Made by a program: the position numbers and the translations under genes. Below are positions 8,867 to 16,735 of a stretch of DNA of 64,000 nucleotides, piece by piece. Under the pieces are notes generated by a model. The model had not been told where the DNA came from. It was given only the letters and a program-made list of their open reading frames with translations, and ran no database searches. Numbering within the stretch: the first letter of the stretch is position 1; each line of letters opens with the position of its first letter. The DNA is from UBA1952 sp965246855 (GTDB lineage Bacteria; Bacteroidota; Bacteroidia; Chitinophagales; Chitinophagaceae), in contig CBDFFP010000009.1 in NCBI GenBank assembly GCA_965246855.1, positions 151,957 through 215,956 on the forward strand, in the 5' to 3' direction.

Positions 8867-9847
8867 ATGCGGCAGGCGCTTCTTCACCGGCTCCTTTATT
8901 TTGGTTTGCTTATCAGTGCGCTGCGGCTGTTCTGGATTTTTGTTTCCGGAAATAATGCCGGGATGGGCGTGGCTTTGACGGTGTTTGCCCTTGTGTTTAT
9001 CGGGGTGATGGTCTTGTTTCGGGGGACGTGGAATGGGGGCGGAAAGAGCGGGGGAAATGTGTTGTTGGAAGACTCCATTTTTGATCGGCTCCGGCGGCAA
9101 TATGAAACGCTGGCCCGGCAGAAAAAGGAAGCGCATCAATACGTCGATGCGAGCCGCATCTACCTGAACTTATTAAAGGATCCATACCGCGCCGCGCAGA
9201 CGCTGGAAGAAGGCGCGCTGTATGCCGAGGCGGGTGTGCTGTATGAAAAGCGGTTGCAGCAACTGCCCCAAGCCGCGGCGTGCTACGAGAAAGCGCACCT
9301 TTATGACCGCGCGATTTCCCTCTACGGGCAACTGAACGAAAGGGAAAAGCTAGGCGATATTTATACGCTTCTGGGCGACAAAAAAAAGGCGGCGCACTGG
9401 TATGAGCGGACGGTGGAAGATTACCTCAAAAACGCGCAGTACGTGAAAGCCGCTTTGGTGTGCCGGAAAAAAATGAACGACCCCGCGCGGGCGCAGGCAT
9501 TGCTCTTATTGGGTTGGCAGCGTAACCAAGATGCGTTTAACTGTCTGAACAATTATTTTGCGGCGATAGCGGAACCGGAAATGTTGCGGGAAGTGCTGAA
9601 AAAAATCGCTGCCGAAACGACGCGGGATTTCCAGCAAGACGTGTTGCTGCGCGCGCTGCACTACGAGTTTGATAAAGGCGACGCGGCGACGCAAACGCTG
9701 ACACGGCAGTTGGCGCACCGGCTAATTGCCGCGCGTGTGGCTTCGCAACCCGATGCGATCCAGGCGATGCGGCATTTCCACAAAGACGATAAGATGATGC
9801 CGCGCGACGTGCAGAAATATAAAGCGCGGAAGGCAGGTTTGAGGTAG
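8867..9847 (+). CDS. Membrane TPR-repeat protein
   Basis: Protein of 326 residues with two N-terminal hydrophobic stretches (around residues 10-28 and 32-50) and then a long helical repeat region. From about residue 80 the pattern of paired helices with A/Y/G positions (YVDASRIYLNLLKDPYRAA, YAEAGVLYEKRLQQLPQAA, YDRAISLYGQL) is typical of tetratricopeptide repeats. It is the last gene of the operon, 40 bp after the bpX-like membrane protein, and likely serves as a scaffold facing the cytoplasm. Identification as TPR is from the spacing pattern. Confidence 0.82.
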   Translation: MRQALLHRLLYFGLLISALRLFWIFVSGNNAGMGVALTVFALVFIGVMVLFRGTWNGGGKSGGNVLLEDSIFDRLRRQYETLARQKKEAHQYVDASRIYLNLLKDPYRAAQTLEEGALYAEAGVLYEKRLQQLPQAAACYEKAHLYDRAISLYGQLNEREKLGDIYTLLGDKKKAAHWYERTVEDYLKNAQYVKAALVCRKKMNDPARAQALLLLGWQRNQDAFNCLNNYFAAIAEPEMLREVLKKIAAETTRDFQQDVLLRALHYEFDKGDAATQTLTRQLAHRLIAARVASQPDAIQAMRHFHKDDKMMPRDVQKYKARKAGLR

Positions 9848-9906
9848 GCAGGGTTGGGTATTGAGGAAGCGTTTGACTTTCCACACCCCGACGTATTTTG
9901 TGCCTT

Positions 9907-10566
9907 GTGAATTACCGTTCCACTCTTCTTTACAATAGTCTGTTGGCCGCTCTGATTTCCCTGAGTGCCTGCGAGCGTACGATTGTTTGCACGGACTTGG
10001 CTTGCCCGGCTTTTCCTCAAAACTATCGAGGTCTGCTTCCTACGGATACGGGCGAAGTGCTGTCTTTCACCGACGGCACACGGCAAATTGATTTTAAGAC
10101 AACGGTTAGCTATGCCACGACTGGCAGAGCAACCCAACATTACACCACGAAAGAGTCGGAACCTTGCGGCGATTACCCGCCTTGCTGGCCACAGTCAGAC
10201 TGGGATGGGCAAAGCACCGCAAATGCCATTCACCCTTCCATCCGCTTTTGGTACACGGCTTCCTATGGCGACACAACCCGCAGCACTTATAGCAGCAGTT
10301 TTGACAGCACCGTCAAACTCTGGTGGACGCCCAACGGGCCGAATGCTTCCTTCCGCTATTACCCGACGCTCGGTGACCCCGCACAAGGCGATAGTGTAGC
10401 CCTGAATTTTCGTTTGGGCAATCGCACGTATGACCGCGTGGTCATTGTTACGGCTGACACTGCAAAGTATAGTGCGCCCGACGTGTGGAGGGTTTATTTT
10501 GCCAATCTAGGCGGTGTTGTGGGGTTTGAAAGCCGTTACACGCGGACGTTATTTTGGCAGCAGTAA
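9907..10566 (+). CDS. Hypothetical lipoprotein
   Basis: Probable exported lipoprotein. With GTG at 9907 as start it has a short basic N-region, a hydrophobic core and the lipobox LSAC (Cys at about residue 22), giving roughly 219 residues; a TTG at 9898 is an alternative start. The mature part is rich in T, Y, W and D and looks beta-rich, with several cysteines near the N-terminus (IVCTDLACPAF, EPCGDYPPCW) that could form disulfides. No family recognised. It stands alone between the ternary operon (60 bp upstream) and a repeat region. Confidence 0.7.
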   Translation: MNYRSTLLYNSLLAALISLSACERTIVCTDLACPAFPQNYRGLLPTDTGEVLSFTDGTRQIDFKTTVSYATTGRATQHYTTKESEPCGDYPPCWPQSDWDGQSTANAIHPSIRFWYTASYGDTTRSTYSSSFDSTVKLWWTPNGPNASFRYYPTLGDPAQGDSVALNFRLGNRTYDRVVIVTADTAKYSAPDVWRVYFANLGGVVGFESRYTRTLFWQQ

Positions 10567-10632
10567 TTTCAGAAAGAAAAGGGTTTTCGTCTGGACTGTG
10601 CAGCGTTGACAGTTTATGTGAAGGACGTTTTT

Positions 10633-10795
10633 GTAAGCCCCGTAGGGGCGCAGGTTTGGTAGAAAAGAAAGTCTTTTTTAAAAGAAAGTCCCGTAGGGAC
10701 GCAGGTTCGGGTTGACCAAAGTTGCGTCCCTACGGGACTTTATCTTTTTACTCTAAACTCAATAGCTACCAAACCGGTGCCCCTACAGGGCTTAT
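10633..10795. repeat. Nested inverted repeat (hairpin within hairpin)
   Basis: Outer arms 10633-10662 and 10766-10795 are near-perfect reverse complements over 30 bp (core TAAGCCCCGTAGGGGC and its partner). An inner pair 10685-10703 and 10723-10741 is a perfect 19-bp inverted repeat (AAAGTCCCGTAGGGACGCA). Inner and outer arms are variants of the same CCCGTAGGG-type unit. It occupies the gap between the lipoprotein gene and the ABC-F gene. Confidence 0.85.
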
Positions 10796-10876
10796 TTCTT
10801 CTGCCAACAACGCAGAAAAATCTTTCCAAAAACCCCTTCCAACCGCGCCCTTCCCCAAAAACTTACCTTCGCGCCC

Positions 10877-12751
10877 ATGCATTACCTCAGTGCCGAAGGC
10901 CTCACGAAATCCTACGGTATCAAGCCGCTTTTTCAGAACCTGAGCTTCCATCTTTCGCAGGGCGACAAGGTGGCGCTGATTGCCAAAAATGGCTCCGGAA
11001 AAAGCACCTTGCTGCGCATTCTCTGTGGCCTCGACGTGCCGGAAGAAGGCAACCTGCGCATTAACAAAGACGTGACAGTGGCGCTCTTTGAGCAGGAGCC
11101 GCAGTTTCTGGAAGACCGTTCGGTGGCCGACAATATTTTTCATTATCCCCACCCCGCCGCTGTGGCCTTGCGCGACTATGAACTAGCGGTGGATACCAAC
11201 GCCGACGGCGAAACCATGAGCCGCGCACTGGCCAAAATGGACGAGTTGGGCGCTTGGGATTTTGATGCGAAAGTGAAGCAGATTCTGGGGAAACTGAACA
11301 TCCACCAACTGCATCAGCCGATAAATACCCTCTCGGGCGGACAACGCAAGCGCGTGGCACTGGCGCGCATTCTCATCGATATTGGCTTTGAGCCGAAGCA
11401 CACGCTGCTCATCATGGACGAGCCGACGAACCACTTGGACGTGGCGATGGTGGAATGGCTGGAACACTACCTTTCTGCCGAAGCGATTACGCTGTTGATG
11501 GTAACGCACGACCGCTATTTTCTGGACTCTGTGTGCGACGAAATCTGGGAGCTGGACGGCGGCAAACTCTTCACCTATAAAGGCAATTACGAGCGCTACC
11601 TGGAGCAGAAAGCAGCCCGCGCGGAAAGCACCGCAGCGAGCATCGACAAGGCGCGGAACACCTACCGGAAGGAACTGGAGTGGATGCGCAAACAGCCCAA
11701 AGCGCGCACCACCAAAAGCCGCAGCCGCGAAGACAACTTCTACGAGATAGAAGGCCGCGCGAAGCAGCGCATTGTGGACGAAAAAGTGACGCTGGAAGCG
11801 AAGATGACGCGCCTCGGCGGCAAGATTGCAGAGATGAAGAAGGTGTATAAAAGCTACGGCGACAAGGCGATTCTGCGCGGCTTCGACTACACGTTCAACA
11901 AGGGCGAGCGGCTGGGAATCGTGGGGAAGAACGGCGCGGGGAAAAGCACGTTTCTCAACATCCTGCAAGGCTTGGAAAGCGCCGACTCCGGAAAAATCAA
12001 CATCGGCGACACGGTGGTTTTCGGGAATTTCTCGCAGACGGGTTTGCAGTACAAAGAGGACGTGCGGATGATTGACTTTGTGAAGAACATTGCCGAGAAT
12101 TTCCCGCTTGCGGACGGCTCTTCGCTCAGTGCGGCGCAGTTTCTGGAGCGCTTTCTCTTCACGCCGGAACAGCAATACACCTACCTCTCCAAGCTGTCGG
12201 GCGGCGAGAAAAAGCGGCTGCACCTGCTGGGCATTCTTTTCCGCAATCCCAACTTTCTGATTCTGGACGAGCCGACCAACGACCTGGATTTGCCCACGCT
12301 GGCCGTGCTGGAAGATTTTTTAAGCGAGTTTCCCGGCTGCCTTATTGTGGTGAGCCACGACCGCTATTTTATGGACCGGCTGGTGGACCATCTTTTCGTG
12401 TTTGAGGGCGAAGGCGTTGTCCGCGATTTCCCCGGAAATTATACGCAATACCGGTTGCAACTGCGCGAGGATGAAAGGTCGCAAAGTGCCAAAAACCAAG
12501 AGCCGAAAAAGGAGCAGGTTTCTTCCCCAGAAACAAAGCCCGCGACGAAAAAACGCAGCTACAAAGAGCAACGCGAATTAGAGCAATTAGATAAAGAACT
12601 CCCCGCTTTGGAAGCCGAAAAAGCACAGCTTACCGAGGTGTTGAGCAGCGGCGCGCTGGCCTATGCCGAAATCCAAAAACACAGTGACCGGATTTCGGAA
12701 ATTACGGCGCTGCTGGAGGAAAAGGAAATGCGGTGGTTGGAGTTGAGTTAG
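10877..12751 (+). CDS. uup: ABC-F family ATPase (Uup-like)
   Basis: Soluble ABC-F protein of 624 residues with two ATPase domains and no membrane segments. Domain 1: Walker A KNGSGKST (37-44), signature LSGGQ (152-156), Walker B LLIMDEPTNHLD (177-188), H-loop His 211. A linker of about 90 residues is rich in basic residues. Domain 2: Walker A KNGAGKST (351-358), signature LSGGE (440-444), Walker B LILDEPTNDLD (461-471), His 494. The C-terminus (about 520-624) is lysine-rich followed by a coiled coil, as in Uup, which binds DNA and ribosomes. The box TACCTTCG at 10864-10871 lies close before the ATG and may be its -7 element. The gene is monocistronic. Confidence 0.93.
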   Translation: MHYLSAEGLTKSYGIKPLFQNLSFHLSQGDKVALIAKNGSGKSTLLRILCGLDVPEEGNLRINKDVTVALFEQEPQFLEDRSVADNIFHYPHPAAVALRDYELAVDTNADGETMSRALAKMDELGAWDFDAKVKQILGKLNIHQLHQPINTLSGGQRKRVALARILIDIGFEPKHTLLIMDEPTNHLDVAMVEWLEHYLSAEAITLLMVTHDRYFLDSVCDEIWELDGGKLFTYKGNYERYLEQKAARAESTAASIDKARNTYRKELEWMRKQPKARTTKSRSREDNFYEIEGRAKQRIVDEKVTLEAKMTRLGGKIAEMKKVYKSYGDKAILRGFDYTFNKGERLGIVGKNGAGKSTFLNILQGLESADSGKINIGDTVVFGNFSQTGLQYKEDVRMIDFVKNIAENFPLADGSSLSAAQFLERFLFTPEQQYTYLSKLSGGEKKRLHLLGILFRNPNFLILDEPTNDLDLPTLAVLEDFLSEFPGCLIVVSHDRYFMDRLVDHLFVFEGEGVVRDFPGNYTQYRLQLREDERSQSAKNQEPKKEQVSSPETKPATKKRSYKEQRELEQLDKELPALEAEKAQLTEVLSSGALAYAEIQKHSDRISEITALLEEKEMRWLELS

Positions 12752-12766
12752 GGGTGATTCAATTAT

Positions 12767-12901
12767 GTTAACGACGGAAAGGGCTTAGCGCAGGCGGGGG
12801 ATTTGGAAGGCTGGAGTTGAGCCTTTGTTCTGTTATCAAATAGAATTATTGCCGTTGAGGCTCATTCGTCAGCCCCGCTTGCGCCAAGCCCATGTTGTGC
12901 G
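12767..12901. repeat. attC-like structured element A
   Basis: Imperfect large hairpin. The arms at 12781-12799 (GGGCTTAGCGCAGGCGGGG) and 12873-12891 pair with only a few mismatches, inner GAGCC/GGCTC arms form a branch, and the element ends in GTTGTGCG at 12894-12901. The size (about 135 bp), bulged arms and conserved terminal GTTGTG box resemble integron attC sites, but the classical RYYYAAC/GTTRRRY boxes are not strictly met. Confidence 0.5.
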
Positions 12902-12913
12902 TTCGCCTTCTTT

Positions 12914-13306
12914 CTATTTTGTTTTCTCAGGGTTCCTACCGTGATGTACATAAGCTTTACCCCATTCAGCCATTGACTTAATGATTGGTGCAAGAGTTAA
13001 GCCTAGCTCAGTTAATGTGTATTCCACTTTTGGTGGAACCTCTGCATATACCTTTCTTTTTAGTATTCCGGCTTGTTCTAATTCTCTCAATTGAGAGGTT
13101 AACATGGTCGGCGTAATTCCCTTCAGACACCTTTTTAACTCACCAAATCTCGCTGGAGAATCTAAATAAATCCTATTTATTAGAATGATTTTCCATTTTC
13201 CACCAACAATGCCCATTGTTGCCATAACGGGACAGTTATTTTCGTCGAAAACAGGTTTATTTTTTGTTGGAAGTTGTTGATTGTCAACAAAGGTACTGTT
13301 TTTCAT
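12914..13306 (-). CDS. HxlR-family transcriptional regulator
   Basis: Winged helix-turn-helix regulator of 130 residues. The HxlR signature is clear: CPVMATMGIVGGKWKIIL (Cys 25), then RFGELKRCLKGITPTMLTSQLREL as the DNA-recognition region and a C-terminal YTLTELG wing. Members often sense electrophiles or quinones through the conserved cysteine and control a neighbouring oxidoreductase. It is divergent from the SDR gene (81 bp between starts). A TACTTTTG -7 box on the minus strand (13334-13341) and an adjacent palindrome support local autoregulation. Its codon use is more AT-rich than most neighbours, consistent with transfer. Confidence 0.93.
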   Translation of the reverse strand: MKNSTFVDNQQLPTKNKPVFDENNCPVMATMGIVGGKWKIILINRIYLDSPARFGELKRCLKGITPTMLTSQLRELEQAGILKRKVYAEVPPKVEYTLTELGLTLAPIIKSMAEWGKAYVHHGRNPEKTK

Positions 13307-13333
13307 ACTTGGTTTGTTTTATTGAACTACTTG

Positions 13334-13352
13334 CAAAAGTAGGTGTTACACC
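13334..13352. promoter_or_regulatory. hxlR promoter box and candidate operator
   Basis: The minus-strand -7 box TACTTTTG (13334-13341) is followed directly by the perfect palindrome GGTGTTACACC (13342-13352). The palindrome sits between the divergent hxlR and SDR genes, where a dimeric HxlR protein would bind to control both directions. Confidence 0.5.
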
Positions 13353-13387
13353 ACACCTTTGCAAATCACAATCGAAAGTTCAAAAAA

Positions 13388-14140
13388 ATGGACAATCTGC
13401 AAGGTAAAGTCGCCCTCATCACGGGCGGCAACAGCGGTATCGGCCTGGCCACCGCACAGGAATTTCTGGTACAAGGTGCCGAGCTGGTCATTATCACCGG
13501 GCGCAGTCAGGAGGCTCTTGATGAGGCCGTGAACGCCTTGGGCGACAAAGCCAGAAGCATTCTGTGCGACAGCTCCCAGGTTTCGCACATTGAGCAGTTG
13601 GCCGCGAAAGTGAAGGCTATCACGCCGCGACTTGACGTGGTCTACCTCAATGCCGGAACTTCGGATTTTGCTCCGCTGGGCCACATTACGGAAGCGCACT
13701 ACGACAACGTCTTCAATACCAACGTGAAGGGCGTTGTGCTAACTGCTCAACAGCTCGTACCAATCATGCAAGAGGGTGCGTCCCTCATTTTCTGCTCCAG
13801 TGCCGGCGTGGAAAAAGGCTTTCCGGGTGCTTCCGTTTACGTGGCCAGCAAAGCGGCGTTGTCGGGCTTTGTGAGGATATGGGCGTTGGAACTGGTTGAA
13901 AAGAAGATCCGGGTCAACTCGGTTAGTCCAGGCTTCACAGATACCCCGCTCTTCGATAAAGTAGGGCTAAGCGATGAGCAGAAAGCGGGGGCGATAGCTT
14001 TATACACCTCCAAAGTGCCGATGGGTCGTTTCGCCCTGCCGGCCGAGATAGCGAAAACCATCGCCTTCCTAGCATCGGACGATTCCGCCTATATCACGGG
14101 GACCGAATTGCTTGTTGATGGCGGCTACAAGCTGTCGTAA
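13388..14140 (+). CDS. SDR-family NAD(P)-dependent oxidoreductase
   Basis: Classical short-chain dehydrogenase of 250 residues. The ATG at 13388 is preferred over an upstream in-frame ATG at 13343, which would add 15 residues not typical of the family. The cofactor loop is TGGNSGIG (12-19), the NNAG motif appears as LNAGT (about residue 89), a serine lies in CSSAG, and the active site YVASK follows. The C-terminus has the usual LLVDGGY ending. The substrate cannot be told. It is divergent from hxlR and followed 78 bp later by an azoreductase-like gene, so it is probably part of an electrophile or quinone response cassette. Confidence 0.93.
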   Translation: MDNLQGKVALITGGNSGIGLATAQEFLVQGAELVIITGRSQEALDEAVNALGDKARSILCDSSQVSHIEQLAAKVKAITPRLDVVYLNAGTSDFAPLGHITEAHYDNVFNTNVKGVVLTAQQLVPIMQEGASLIFCSSAGVEKGFPGASVYVASKAALSGFVRIWALELVEKKIRVNSVSPGFTDTPLFDKVGLSDEQKAGAIALYTSKVPMGRFALPAEIAKTIAFLASDDSAYITGTELLVDGGYKLS

Positions 14141-14149
14141 AAAAACAGA

Positions 14150-14251
14150 CTTAAAACACTTTTTCTCATAACTCACTCCACAACCCACCCTCTTCAAAAT
14201 CTTAAAACACCGTTTCTCATGACTCACTCCACAACCCTCCCCCTTCAAATT
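14150..14251 (+). repeat. Tandem 51-bp duplication across the azoreductase start
   Basis: Two adjacent copies, 14150-14200 and 14201-14251, share most positions (both contain CTCACTCCACAACCC). The second copy holds the ATG of the azoreductase; the first has ATA at the equivalent place. The copies are 51 bp apart, so they stay in frame and no stop intervenes. Confidence 0.85.
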
Positions 14252-14842
14252 CTGCGCCTTGACAGCAGCCCGCGCTATGCCGGTTCCGTGTCGCGGCACC
14301 TGACCGACCACATGGTGGCGCGCCTGCTGCGGGATTATCCCGAGGCTAACGTCACGACCCGAGATTTAGCCGTAGGTCTACCACTCCCCACCGAGGCGTT
14401 CCTTGATGGGAGTGTGTACTCCATGCAAAACCCAACCCCGGACATGCAAGTCGCTATCCAGCCTTCCAACGAAATGGTGGCCGAACTGCTCGCCGCCGAC
14501 GTGGTAGTGCTCGGCCTGCCGCTCTATAACTGGACCGTCCCCTCTACTTTCAAGGCGTACGTCGACCAGATCGTCCGTCTCCGCATGACCTTTGAATACG
14601 TCGACGGCGTTTCGCACGGCTTACTCCGCGCCCGTAGCGTTTACATACTCTTTACCAGCGGGAACTCCGGCATGGGCAGCGACAAGGATTTCGCGACGCC
14701 GTATGTTCGTTTTCTGTGGCAAACGCTGGGTGTTCAACACGTAGAGTTCATTGCGGCTACCGGAACTATATTTGACGCTGCAGAAAAAACTCGCAAAGCC
14801 GAGGCACAGATTGATCAGCTCGTGTTACCCGTATTTGCTTGA
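14219..14842 (+). CDS. azoR: FMN-dependent NADH-azoreductase-like flavoprotein
   Basis: Flavodoxin-fold oxidoreductase of 207 residues, close to AzoR/quinone reductases. Near the N-terminus is LRLDSSPR, the phosphate-binding loop region; LPLYNWTVPSTFKAYVDQI is the strongly conserved AzoR motif (MYNFxxPxxLKxxxDxI type), and a later TSGNSG-type loop contacts FMN. It likely reduces quinones or azo compounds with NADH. The start at 14219 follows a duplicated 51-bp leader. It lies downstream of the SDR gene and upstream of a DoxX relic, all under the HxlR region. Confidence 0.9.
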   Translation: MTHSTTLPLQILRLDSSPRYAGSVSRHLTDHMVARLLRDYPEANVTTRDLAVGLPLPTEAFLDGSVYSMQNPTPDMQVAIQPSNEMVAELLAADVVVLGLPLYNWTVPSTFKAYVDQIVRLRMTFEYVDGVSHGLLRARSVYILFTSGNSGMGSDKDFATPYVRFLWQTLGVQHVEFIAATGTIFDAAEKTRKAEAQIDQLVLPVFA

Positions 14843-14877
14843 TTTCTCTGGCTACGCTCCTGCCTGTCTCACTGATT

Positions 14878-15057
14878 GCCATAAAAGTAATCAACATTGC
14901 TTACTTGGTCAGCACGGGGCTGCTGGTTCTAATGATGGCCGGTTCGGCGTAGGCCTATTTCACGTCGCCCGATATGGTGACGACTTTCCAGCACCTGGAT
15001 AGGTTTTCCGAGCTACTTCCGCCAGCAGATCGGCGTGTCCAAAAAGTGGCCGTTGAG
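14878..15057 (+). pseudogene. DoxX-family protein relic
   Basis: Reading from 14878 gives INIAYLVSTGLLVLMMAGSA, an in-frame TAG at 14950-14952, then AYFTSPDMVTTFQHL. After an apparent 4-bp insertion the match resumes in another frame as GFPSYFRQQIGVSK. This is the N-terminal half of a DoxX-like small membrane protein, whose usual sequence reads on into a further helix that is missing here. DoxX-like genes often accompany HxlR/SDR genes, so this is probably a decayed fourth member of the cassette. Confidence 0.75.
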
Positions 15058-15255
15058 TGCAGCGCAGACACATTTGTGATTAATCAAACATTGATTCTCC
15101 GCATCAACATTTGTGCTCAAAATCGCCACCTTCGTCAAGCCTTAATCCGTCCGTCGACGGTGAAGCTGTTTGACTTTAGATTGATAATGCCTTTAAATGG
15201 GTTGATGGATTAATTCCGTCAGCCCATTTTCATTTGATGCGGGCCCCCAAGGTGA

Positions 15256-15452
15256 CGCACAACGTTAAAGCATTGGAGTTGTGGCGAGCTTCCGTGATTC
15301 GTCAGCCTGGAACTGAAGCTAAATTTATAACTAATCGATGAAGTTTTGTACTAAGTTCATTAGAATTCCGTCAGGCTGGAACTGCTGCTAAATAAAGAAT
15401 TGAAGATGATGTTTTTTCCTGCTGCCGGCATAACGCCAATGCAAATGTTGTG
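15256..15452. repeat. attC-like structured element B
   Basis: Terminal arms 15258-15276 (CACAACGTTAAAGCATTGG) and 15436-15452 (CCAATGCAAATGTTGTG) are imperfect inverted repeats, so the element begins CGCACAAC and ends GTTGTGTG like the end of element A. Inside are two related direct repeats around 15308 and 15366 (CGTCAGSCTGGAACTG). The roughly 200-bp stretch after the DoxX relic contains no gene. Confidence 0.5.
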
Positions 15453-15461
15453 TGTTCGCTT

Positions 15462-15749
15462 TTATTCGCGCGTAATTTGACTTTTAAGTTCGTCTGAAAT
15501 GTTAGTCCATTTTGTGTTTGTAGTCAATAGCAATAAGCAGTTACATTCTTGTGCTACTTTGATGATATGTTTAAACCAGTCCAAATAACTCCATTCTCTC
15601 GGTTTAGGTGAGAAAAGGAAAAGCTCATTATTGTCCCAATGTACCTCGGTCGCGGTTCTATAAATCATAGTGAATCGCTCTTTTTCCGGTTTGATATAAA
15701 GTCGGCCTAAATTGTCAATACCAATTTCAACGATATTTTCTGTTTTCAC
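15462..15749 (-). CDS. Small hypothetical protein, possible cassette gene
   Basis: Protein of 95 residues, AT-rich and acidic/aromatic (FSPKPREWSYLDWFKHI). No signal peptide or membrane segment. It resembles in size and composition the immunity-type or cassette proteins found alone between structured repeats, but I recognise no family. It starts 35 bp from an ACACACAAC box (about 15783-15790) and ends 10 bp from element B, so it is bracketed by the same terminal sequences. Its base composition differs from the surrounding core genes. Confidence 0.65.
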   Translation of the reverse strand: MKTENIVEIGIDNLGRLYIKPEKERFTMIYRTATEVHWDNNELFLFSPKPREWSYLDWFKHIIKVAQECNCLLLLTTNTKWTNISDELKSQITRE

Positions 15750-15852
15750 AATTAAAAAATATAAATAAGATCAAACTAAAGTGACACACAACTTGAAAAT
15801 AGACGCCATGGCCACCCAAAAATTCATCGTAAAGCACTCCTTTTTGGGGTGG

Positions 15853-16684
15853 TTATACGCCATAAAACTGCCTTTTCTGGTCGTGTGTTTAAATGAATGA
15901 TGCGGGGTTGTTTCGGTATTGGATGGCAAGACTGATGTGCTGAATATGGTTTTCGCTTTTTTGGGAGAAGGTAGTTGTTCGTCTTCTCAATCGGCCTATC
16001 CTTACTTTGAATAATATGTTGATTTACTCAATACATTTGGTATGAGCCTTGCCCCAGAGGTGCTGCTTGGCATCAAATACTTTGGTGAATGGTCGCCATA
16101 AATCCGTGCAATAGAAGTCGATTTCCAAGCCCGAAAGTTGCTCTAAGAGTGCTTTGAGCGTCTTTTTTGTTCGTTTTCCCCACACCGCCGCCAATATTTC
16201 GCCGTTTTGGCCGCAGATGGCATAGAACATCCAGACCTTATTTTCTTGCTTCCTGCGTAAGACCACTGCTCGTCGATTTGAACCTTGTGGTAGTGGCGGT
16301 GAAGCGGGCGAAAAACGGGTTCGGTAGCTGCGCCGGCCAGGATGCGAAGCACCATGTGGGCCGCCACCCCTAGCAGCCGGGCAGTGTCGCGGATGCCGAC
16401 CCCATGGAATAAATGCCTGATAACCATGCGCTTTACCACCGGGTCGGCACCCCAATAAACGTACTCCTCCTGAAATTGCCTGCCACACGGGCGACAAAGA
16501 AAATTCTGGACTCCGCTTTTCTTGCAGCCATTTTTTACCACCTTTGTACCACGGCAAAACGGGCAACGTACGGGTTGGGATTTCACACTTTAAAACTCCG
16601 GAACGGGCGCGCTTTTGCCGTGTTTTTTTTCCGAAAAGGTCATCATTCATTTAAACATACGACCCCTTTTCTCTATGGCGTAAA
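15853..16684 (-). mobile_element. Decayed IS1-family-like insertion element
   Basis: About 830 bp. The two ends are imperfect inverted repeats: ACGCCATA followed by GGTCGT and TGTTTAAATGAATGATG on the left (to about 15902), and the same blocks inverted at about 16643-16682. It carries a single broken IS1-type transposase. Target duplications could not be fixed with confidence. Confidence 0.8.
15889..16586 (-). pseudogene. IS1-like transposase, disrupted
   Basis: The N-terminal part, with a GTG start at 16586, has the InsA-like zinc ribbon CPFCRGTKVVKNGCKK...CRPCGRQF and a helix-turn-helix. The InsB-like DDE part continues with VQIDEQWSY, then KVWMFYAICGQNGEILA and IDFYCTDLW in a shifted frame. 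The shift lies at a run of four A (around 16250) where one A appears lost. A second lesion is an in-frame TAA after KCIE (16024-16026), beyond which the family-like IGRLRRRTTTFSQKSENHI continues to a natural stop at 15889 inside the terminal repeat. Two independent lesions make activity unlikely. Confidence 0.82.
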
Positions 16685-16735
16685 ACACGCTAGTATCCCC
16701 CACAAAGGAAAACTATTCCCTCCACAAATCCAAAC

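Noticed and set aside
15830..16690. 9-bp target duplication (GTAAAGCAC/GTAAAACAC) around the IS1-like element
   Set aside because: Its position does not fit the terminal repeats symmetrically, and there is a mismatch.
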